A stretch of DNA of 64,000 nucleotides from Mytilus edulis. Taxonomy: Eukaryota > Mollusca > Bivalvia > Mytilida > Mytilidae. Position 1 is the stretch's first letter; each line of letters starts with the position of its first letter. The position numbers were made by a program, and so were the translations under genes. Below the pieces are notes generated by a model. It was given only the letters and a program-made list of their open reading frames with translations, was not told the origin of the DNA and did no database searches. Below, one piece after another: positions 57,401-64,000 of this stretch. The stretch is taken from assembly GCF_963676685.1 (NCBI RefSeq), contig NC_092346.1:49629062-49693061 (forward strand). The letters are read 5' to 3'.

Positions 57401-60400
57401 AATTCAGACTTGGTTTTCCTCCTACTTTTCCTCCCATTTCTTATCAGAATACTAACCTTCTTAGTGACTAGAATATCTTGAACACCCAATGAAAATCCTC
57501 TTGTTGTTGCTAGGAAGTTGATAAATAATCTACCAAAACATGTCAATATTTGGCCTGCTACAACACCACCATATAACTAAAAATAAATATGTTCACAATT
57601 AAAGAAGAAATATTTTTCAAAAAAAGACGATGTGGTATGTTTGCCAATGAGACAACTCTCCACAAGAGACCAAAATGAAACAGAAATTAACAACTAAAGG
57701 TCAACGTACAGCCTTCACAAATAGTCAGCTATAGAAGGCCACGAAATGACTTTATATTCATATGCACATTTTATATTTTATTTACTACAGTATGCTGAAT
57801 TTTTCTTTCTTTACAAGGTTAAAATAGACTTTTCTTGATTTAAAAAGAAATGGTTCTTGCTTTTTTTTTCTTTTTGAACTCCAACAGTATATACTTTTAC
57901 CCTTTTTACAAAGAGCTGGTTGGATTTTATACATTCAATTCAATCAAATTTTTCAATGGCGTTTATATATTTTTTGTAGCTTCAACTATGACTGTTACCT
58001 CATTACAACAATGTACCAGTCCATAAGGTGTAGGACCATAATGACCTTTGTCAAGGACACCACATAACAACTCCCCATCCCTGAAGATCACATGACTTTC
58101 TCCCATGTCCTCTGATACATCCTCATGAATTCCATACTTTGGTTTCCTTCCTTCTGCCCAACTCTACAAAAAAAATCTAAATGTGAACATATGTACAGTA
58201 GTTGTCGTTTGTTTATGTAATTTTTACATGTTTCTTGTTTCTCTTTTTTTTTATATAGATTAGACAGTTGGTTTTCCTGTTTGAATGGTTTTACACTGGT
58301 AATTTTGGGGCCATTTATAGCTTTTTTTTCGGTGTGAGCCAAGACTCCGTGTTGAAGGCCATACATTGACCTACAATGACCTATAATGGTTTACTTTTAT
58401 AAATTGTTATTTGGATGGAGAGTTGTCTCATTGGCACTCATACCACATCTTCCTATATCTATATATATAAAAGATTAGAAATGTAATATAAATTTGTGGC
58501 AACACATTTTCATTGTAATAAAAAGTGTATAATATTAGATTACATGCTTTCATGGGTCTATGATTTCCCACAACAAATCATAATGTTATAATTGCATGTT
58601 CAGTTTTCAACATACACAATTTTCTTACTTATACAGTATCAAACAAGTTTTGATTACATGTAAGTGGTATATATGTAGTGGATGTCTGCATAATCCTGAT
58701 GTCTGCATAAAGTCTTGAAAAATCTTAGAGATCACCCAATTATGACCTTTTACCTTATTGAAATACTTATTACTTTCAGGAAATACATGAAGTTTTTCAT
58801 TAAATAAAATATTTTTGAGGTATAGATCGATGAAATCATTTACAGGGACTTTTTTCATTACAATGTTATATCAAAACTAGAGGCTCTTAAGAGCCTGTGT
58901 TGCTCACCTTGGTCTATGTGCACTGACCATTTTGGTCATGTTGACTTATTTGTAGATCTTACTTTGCTGAACACTAATGCTGTTTACAGTTTATCTCTAT
59001 CTATAATACTATTCAAGATAATAGCCATAATCAGCAAAATTTCCTTAAAAATTACCAATTCAGAGGCAGCAACCAAAGAACCAGTTGTCCGATTCATCTG
59101 AAAATGTCAGGGCAGATAGATCTTGATTTGATTAACAATTTTTCCCTGTCAGATTTGCAATAAATGCTTAGGTTTCAGAGTTATACTGCAAAAATCTACA
59201 TTTTACCCCTATGTTCTATTTTTAGCCATGGCATCCATCTTGGTTGGTTGGCCGGGTCATCAGACACATTTTTTTAAAAAGATACCCCAATGATGATTGT
59301 GGCCAATCTTGGTTAAATTTGGCCCAGTAGTTTCAGGAGAAGATTTTTGTAAAAGATTACAAAAATTTACAAAAAATTAAAAAAAAATGACTATAAAAGG
59401 CAATAACTCCTTAAAAGGAGTCAACTGACCATTATGGTCATGTTGACTTATTTGTGGATCTTACTTTGCTGAACATAATTGCTGTTACAGTATATTTCTA
59501 TCTATAATAATATTCAAGATAATGACCAAAAACAGCAAAATTTTCTAAAAATTATCAATTCAGGGGGAGCAACCCAACAACCGGTTGTCTGATTCATCTG
59601 AAAATTTCAGGGCAGATAGATCTTGTCTTGATAAACATTTTTACAGAATGACAAATTTGCTCTAAATGCTTTGGTTCCAGAGTTATCAGCCAGAATCTAC
59701 ATTTTACCCCTATGTTCTATTTTAAGCCATGGCGGCCATCTTAGTTGGTTGGCTGGATCACCGCACACATTTTTGAAACTAGATACCCCAATGATGATTG
59801 TGGCCAAGTTTGGTGAAATTTGGTGCAGTAGTATCAGAGGAGAAGATTTTTGTAAAGGTTAACGGCGACAGACAACGACGACGACAGATGACGGATGACA
59901 AGTGATGAGAATACTCACTTGGCCCTGTGGGCTAGGTGAGCTAAAAACTAATCAAGAGAAATCTAAAGAAAGAAATAATAAATTAGCATATCACAAAACA
60001 CTTAAAGGGGCACCAGCTACGAGATACATTAAAAAATTAAATTATAGTTCAATCATTAATAAGAGAGAAATAGTGAAATAATATCATTATAAGCAGCCCT
60101 TATGGTTCAATTTTGTAAAATAAGCTATAAAAAAAAATCAATGATGAATTATTCAATTGCATCCGTTTTCATGTGAACTTCAATTTAATCCAATAGCTAG
60201 ATATGATTTATGCATGATTGATGCGTGTTAGGCTATTAAAAGAAAAGAATATTAACACGGAAAGTAAAACAATGGTAAATCATTTGATTGACTGATTCGA
60301 TCCACAAAAAATCATTTTTATACAGGTAAAATGGAAAATTACCTTATTCTTTTTACAATAAAATTGAAATCAAACAGACATAGAAAAATCCGTTTGCACG

Positions 60401-63041
60401 AAGTCCATATATCTATTTATATCAATGCTATGTTTATATTGTGTTATGTGACTGTCTGTTGTTTTTGTGGTCATTTGATAGTTAAAGTCATATGAAGCCA
60501 GTAGCTGGTGAAAAATAATGTTTATCCAATTCTTGAACCAATGCATGTATATATCATAAACTTAGTCTTCTGTGCACGTTTTATCATTTTTTACGTTAAG
60601 GGACGACATCAAAAGATCGATGTCGGATAAAAAACTTTATTCAAATAGTTTGGGGGTGGGGGGGTAAAAATCGCTGCAAGTTTTATTTATCCGACATTGA
60701 TTTTCGGAATAAAAAATACAAGTTCAAATTCGCCCCTAACATTTACACGGGCTTTCAAACTAAATGAAAGTCGTCAAATCGTACCGGAAAACAATTTTAT
60801 GGCCGAAACTATAGGGACGAAATTGACTCCATTATCTATGTCGCTCAAACGCTTAATCGATCGTGAATTTTGAATGATATGAAATCGTATACAGATCAAC
60901 ACAGATTGTTTGGGTTCTTCTTTTAATTCAGCACTCCATCAACATACTGATGATAACGTGCCGGGCACTGATTTTACTATAAATCTGTGCCGCGCGTGCG
61001 TGGGATATAAATTTTATTTACAGTGAATAATACGAAAATAAAAATAAAAATTTCAACATAACTTCGTTTTCTTCTGTTTTTGTACTATACATTTTGGTTA
61101 AAACTATATACATTGTGGAATTTATTTAAATGTTTAGATGTTTATTGAGAACAGATATTGGAATCTGTTCTCGGAAGCTTTCAAGAGTAGTACATTGAAC
61201 TGCAGCTACTGGGAGAAGGTTCCATTGCAAGATTGTTCTAGGGTAGAATGAGTGCTCGTATGAGTCTTTAGTGGTTTGTATGGGTCTGAAAGAGTAAATA
61301 TGTGAATGTTGTCTTGTTCTTGTATCAGATTGTGTAAGTAGGTCTGTCGGATATATGGCAACAAGATGATGTATAATTTTGTAGAGGAAAATGATGCGGG
61401 TTCTAATTCGCCTTTTCCCAAGTGTTGCCCAATTTAGAGTGACAGTGTTCTACAGACATTAAATAAAAATAACACAAATCCTATTCATTTTGAATTGTGC
61501 TTTTTCCTCTCTCCGCTGTTGGCACAATATTCACTTCAAAGCTATATATATTATATGAAATATTGAGCTGTTTAAAGAGAAAAAAACATAACCACAATGC
61601 CATTATGGACAGATGAAAAATGCAGAATCCATGCTGATTGTATTGTTAATAAAATTATGATTTAGCCGTATCTTTCCCAATGCATAAATTTACACCCACA
61701 CTTTCTTCACACATTTTTAATAAAAGAGATGTTGAAGTCAATATACAAAACAAAAATACATTGTTGAGGAGAAAACAACATCCGATACAAAAGGTATACT
61801 CTGAAAGCATATATGCCCTTTATTGGTCAATCAATTTTTTCCAAATTAAGTTAAGAGGGGGGGTGGGGGAGTCAGCGAAAAAACTATGTGAATTAAGTTT
61901 TTTATCCTTCATTGAACTTTTGATGTCGTCCCTAAGATATCGTATAATCGTCAATTTTATTTCTCTCTGTCTGATATGATTTAACAAAAATGGCAGTTCA
62001 TTAACTGCCGTCTTTTGAAGCCGAAGTTTACAGATTGTCACCTTATAGTAAACAATCAACAAAAAGCATGGATGTTGAGCACATGTTTAACATATACAAT
62101 CAGATAATTGTTTATTTTATTGACAGATTCATGTTTATTGCAATCACCGGATTTTTACGAGAAGGTTCACGCTAAGGTCACTTGCATATATGGAAAATGT
62201 GTCAGCGAATTGCTTCCTGGAAGCAAGCAATTAAAATAAAGTATACTTCTTCTGAATGTGGACAAAATAAAGAGTTTTCTTCAGAAAAAAGTATACATAC
62301 ATAAGTTTTATCATGAAAACTATCCATTTAGTTATAAAAATCATATGCATCATTTTTTTAAATTTTAGGTTTCATATGACTTTATTTAGATGGCGTCTAG
62401 ACTAAAATACACAGGAAACGAAGCTATATATTATAGAGCTCATACCCTGTAAATTGTTTGATTTGGACTTTTTATAATTTGGATTAAATTTTTTATATTG
62501 TTAAAAGTCTAATATGAGAATTTGATTCAAATCGTCCCCTTTAACATAAATGGTACATAATTTACATTACGAGGAGTTGTAATATAACATACCCTTTCAT
62601 TAATCTTGGCTTTACCATCCAAATGTAAAGCAGGTTTACCACGAGGAATGACATTAATCAGAACTGTTGACAAAACCTACAAAACACATGTCAAAAATAA
62701 ACACTTATAGCATTACATTCACCAACAAAGTTATTTTCTAACAAGTAAAAAACAATTTTCATGATTACCTTAATATAAAATTTTCAGAAGAATAGAGGAC
62801 AAAAATCTTTAATTGACTGAACATTCTCAATTTCTACACTGTGTCACAAGTACTAAACAAATAACACCTTTCATATTTGTCTTTCATGTGCTTACAATGT
62901 ATTTAATTTGATATTAATAAACATTGACTAACCTGTTTACCAGACCACAGTATGTACGGTCTAATCAAAGCTGGTTTCAACATCCTGATATTTCCATGCT
63001 TATCACCTAGTGCTGTGTACACCAGCTGACAATAGTCATGT
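42414..63041 (-). CDS. POLR1A: RNA polymerase I largest subunit (RPA1/RPA190), C-terminal 1033 aa, 5' partial
   Basis: Exons in gene order on the minus strand: 63041-62933, 62676-62593, 58163-57999, 57576-57457, 56678-56467, 55875-55794, 54869-54669, 54127-53999, 53552-53394, 51065-50890, 50259-50130, 49781-49671, 48943-48719, 47941-47886, 47243-47076, 46574-46360, 45655-45528, 44794-44726, 44263-44108, 43519-43409, 42710-42414. All have AG/GT ends; phases agree; 1033 whole codons then TAA. The product transcribes pre-rRNA in the nucleolus. Visible: bridge helix ([29 protein letters not shown] region, across exons ending 54669 and starting 54127), trigger loop ([25 protein letters not shown], exon at 48943), the acidic Pol I-specific insert (exons at 46574 and 45655), and the closing [17 protein letters not shown] block. 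The first exon here starts with the last base of a codon; human POLR1A is about 1720 aa, so roughly the first 700 residues, with the NADFDGD site, lie past 64000. Confidence 0.97.
42857..43072. mobile_element. ~215-bp MITE with TACTGTAAATTCAGAAATTA ends
   Basis: Left end ACTGTAAATTCAGAAATTAT and right end AATTTCTGAATTTACAGT are inverted repeats, and the arms extend through TTTATTATTG and CAATAATAAAAACCTCGCA. A related, more diverged copy is at 63172-63392; partial ends are at 47578-47650 and 49258-49322. In POLR1A's last intron. Confidence 0.75.
44934..45317 (+). repeat. Four near-identical 97-bp tandem copies in a POLR1A intron
   Basis: TAAGAAAATATGTTAGGATTG starts at 44934, 45031, 45128 and 45225 (97 bp each); the last copy stops about 4 bp short. 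I see no difference between copies, so the array is young. Between POLR1A exons 45528-45655 and 44726-44794. Confidence 0.93.
45720..45960 (-). mobile_element. SINE with class II tRNA-like (Ser/Leu) head
   Basis: Read on the minus strand: head GGTGGTCGAGTGGTCTAAG with A-box-like TGGTCGAGTGG (45953-45943), then a B-box-like region at 45900-45885 (GGTTGTGAGTCAATCC) 53 nt on, the spacing expected with a long variable arm. The body holds GACGGTTGGTGGTTTTCTCC and CTCCGTCTTCCTCCACC, a core I recall from widespread molluscan/metazoan SINEs (possibly the V-SINE family RUDI or a Meta-type), and the tail is A/T-rich. A 72-codon frame here is incidental. Confidence 0.7.
47636..47690 (-). repeat. SINE-tail-like TTGA repeat
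   Basis: TTGATTGATTGATTGATCGATTGACTGCTGGTTG; on the minus strand this is an AATC-type tail such as ends many molluscan SINEs. The SINE body is not recognisable. The other POLR1A introns between 43520 and 51170 not listed here contain AT-rich sequence in which I see no gene. Confidence 0.4.
51175..51499 (+). repeat. Family F repeat copy 1
   Basis: Starts AACAAGAATGTGTTCC, includes GGATGCCCCATCCGCACTATC and GACGAACGGATGGACGGACG, and ends in an imperfect hairpin ATGCCCATAAATGGGGCGTAAAAAG. Copies 2 and 3 are at 54917-55220 and 63893-64000. All three are on the plus strand, antisense to POLR1A. Confidence 0.8.
51574..52947 (+). mobile_element. Family A modular element, copy 1 (1.37 kb)
   Basis: Begins with a hairpin, AGGCTCTCAAGAGCCT then GCTCACCTT. 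Two roughly 500-bp tandem modules follow (CTTTGCTGAACATTATT at 51971 and 52471), then a GACGACGGACGACGACGG tract and a terminal hairpin TGTCCCTTCGGGACA just before GGTGAGCTAAAAA. No open frame of note. Same layout in copy 2 (58878-59947). Confidence 0.85.
54917..55220 (+). repeat. Family F repeat copy 2
   Basis: AACAAGAATATGTGTCCCAAG start, a GGACGGACTAACGGACGCAC tract, and a terminal hairpin of ATGCCCCTC and GGTGGGGCAT. Best-preserved copy in the window. Confidence 0.85.
55528..55745. mobile_element. ~218-bp MITE with GTACTGTGGATTCATT ends
   Basis: Left AGTACTGTGGATTCATTAAT pairs with right AATAAATGAATTCATAGTAACTGTAC. Inner words TTTCGTGGG, ACCACGAAATCAAATATCC and AAAATTGGTACCCACG are inverted around the centre. 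A truncated copy precedes it (55380-55520). The right end touches the duplicated splice donor of a POLR1A exon (55745-55794). Confidence 0.7.
56040..56185 (+). repeat. Dispersed repeat family D, other segment
   Basis: AGTAAAATCACAAAAATACTG, CCGAGGAAAATTCAAAAAC, CCCTAATCAAATGGCAAAA, then ACTTGGTACAGG. A widely dispersed bivalve repeat as I recall it. Confidence 0.6.
56213..56313 (+). repeat. Four 25-bp tandem copies
   Basis: CAATGTGTATTTAAAACAAT-type units begin at 56213, 56238, 56263 and 56288. Small changes are confined to the last two units. Confidence 0.9.
57620..57750 (+). repeat. Family B repeat, left part; reverse copy at 58255-58460
   Basis: GATGTGGTATGTTTGCCAAT, GAGACAACTCTCCACAAG, GGTCAACGTACAGCCTTCA and TATAGAAGGCCACGAAATGA. 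The minus copy at 58255-58460 carries GGAGAGTTGTCTCATTGGCA. Both are in introns beside the POLR1A exon 57999-58163. Confidence 0.7.
58878..59947 (+). mobile_element. Family A modular element, copy 2 (1.07 kb)
   Basis: Left hairpin AGGCTCTTAAGAGCCT (a perfect palindrome), GCTCACCTT, two modules with CTTTGCTGAACA at 58962 and 59464 (period 502), a GACAACGACGACGACAGATG tract, a right hairpin GGCCCTGTGGGCT and the common end AGGTGAGCTAAAAAC. It shares both termini with copy 1. Divergence between copies is moderate. Confidence 0.85.
60600..61932. mobile_element. 1333-bp TIR element with 3-bp TAA duplication
   Basis: Flanked by TAA on both sides (60597-60599, 61933-61935). Left end GGGACGACATCAAAAG pairs with right CTTTTGATGTCGTCCC, and similarity continues for about 45 bp (GGATAAAAAACTT on both arms). 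Terminal GGG and a TWA-type duplication fit PIF/Harbinger. No transposase frame; the interior carries an unrelated non-LTR relic at 61126-61449. Confidence 0.65.
61126..61449 (-). pseudogene. Non-LTR retrotransposon reverse transcriptase, C-terminal relic
   Basis: The minus strand reads 107 codons without a stop, with no ATG at the start. It contains [20 protein letters not shown], then [32 protein letters not shown] and LESFREQI. This is the region after the fingers/palm/thumb in Jockey/CR1/RTE-like ORF2 proteins (NW..L..RR....L.YKI....VAI / R.TR / YK.SFFPRTI..WN.LP). Only this 3' end remains; a stop precedes the first codon. An overlapping 71-codon ATG frame in another phase is a shadow. 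Confidence 0.85.
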
Positions 63042-64000
63042 CTAAATAAAAACGTACATATTAATAGATAAAAATGTATTTATTATTAGATAAAAAAAAT
63101 ACAAAAGAGTAATGGCAAGATTACAACAAAAGTCATGGAGACATGAAGCTGTAATCAAATCAAAACCTAAAACTACTATAAATTTAAAAGTTATTGCCTG
63201 CAATTATTTTTGCGAATTTTGAAGAATAGACTGAAATGCAAGATTTATTATTGCGATTTCAGGAAAATCTGCATACATTTGTATGTGTCATATATCAGAA
63301 TGCTAGTTTTTATTATTGGCATTGCACTTCTCATTCAGTTGCATTATTCGCATTTACAAAAACCTCGCAATAATTTCTAAATTTACAGTACTACAATAGT
63401 AATAACAGTTTGTAACTGCATTAAAAAAAACCTTGTATATGATGTCCTGTAAAGAATACTTCCAATCGTTATTAGACATTGTTCTCATATTGTCAAACAG
63501 TAAATGAATGCCAAGCAAGTCTGACTTAACCAAATATCAAATCCATCTTTAATACAGAAGCCAAGTAATTTGTGAAGAAAATATTCCATGCTCATTGGTA
63601 TGATAAATACTCAAATTATTGTCAGAAAGAAATTGCCTCTCATAATCATTCATACTATACAACTAAATATTACAGAGCAGGAGACCAATTATCAAATCAT
63701 TTCATAATAGAGAAGCTGGGCACTATGAAAAAAAAAGTTATGGACAGATGAACAGACAAACAGATGAACCTATAGACAAGGACATTGCAGTATACCACCC
63801 ACAATAGAGATACTGTGATGTTCTAAATATGTGAAATTTCTATATATTGTATTAGATATTTCATCTTCAAATAAAAAAAAAAAAAGAATTGTCCCTAGTA
63901 CATGGATGCCCCATCCGAACTATCATTTACTATGTTAAATGGACTGTGAAAATTTGGCATTAAAATTAGAAAGATCATATCATAAGGAACATGTGTACTT
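63042..64000. other. POLR1A intron at window edge
   Basis: Upstream of the first visible POLR1A exon. Holds a diverged copy of the 42857-type MITE (63172-63392, right end AATTTCTAAATTTACAGT) and the start of family F copy 3 (63893 to the window end). I see no further exon. Confidence 0.6.

Noticed and set aside
61206-61421. 71-codon ATG frame starting [11 protein letters not shown]
   Set aside because: Out of phase with the reverse transcriptase relic on the same strand, which explains the sequence.

Overview
The window looks like nuclear DNA of a bivalve mollusc, most likely a mussel (Mytilus or a close relative). The evidence is AT-rich sequence, many small exons with GT/AG introns, animal-type proteins, a secreted C1q-domain gene, and many dispersed repeats of kinds I associate with Mytilus. 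The genus is an inference and was not tested by any search.

Four protein genes are supported, and all exon joins were checked for reading phase. (1) B9D2, minus strand, 7346-9305: three exons, 175 aa, a ciliary transition-zone protein. (2) TDP1, plus strand, 14094-36805: fourteen coding exons, 763 aa, tyrosyl-DNA phosphodiesterase 1 with both HKN/HKD catalytic motifs and an added N-terminal PBZ (poly-ADP-ribose-binding) zinc finger. (3) A secreted C1q-domain gene, minus strand, 21579-23269, lying wholly inside TDP1 intron 4. (4) POLR1A, minus strand, 42414-63041: 21 exons coding the C-terminal 1033 aa of the largest RNA polymerase I subunit. Its N-terminal part, including the catalytic Asp triad, lies beyond position 64000. 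B9D2 and TDP1 are divergent; TDP1 and POLR1A converge.

Most of the rest is repeats. 1-7345 holds tandem and dispersed repeat fragments, then the B9D2 3' flank. 9306-14093, between B9D2 and TDP1, holds three terminal-inverted-repeat (TIR) elements, two with perfect 9-bp target duplications. The TDP1 introns hold a 44-bp minisatellite, an AGTTCC-rich hairpin array, the C1q gene, a 1-kb inverted repeat around 4.5 kb of other repeats, and degenerate echoes of exons 7 and 10. 36806-42413 holds a 28/29-bp satellite and larger modular repeats. The POLR1A introns hold a 4 x 97-bp array, a SINE with a tRNA-like head, two copies of a 1.1-1.4-kb modular element, and a 1.33-kb TIR element carrying the C-terminal relic of a non-LTR reverse transcriptase.

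The genes form no pathway or operon. The most notable biology is the PBZ-TDP1 domain union, which would place ADP-ribose recognition and topoisomerase 1-DNA adduct repair in one polypeptide. The most notable genomic theme is a set of unrelated repeat families that share a layout: internal tandem modules (about 147, 161 and 500 bp) and GC-rich terminal hairpins or inverted ends.
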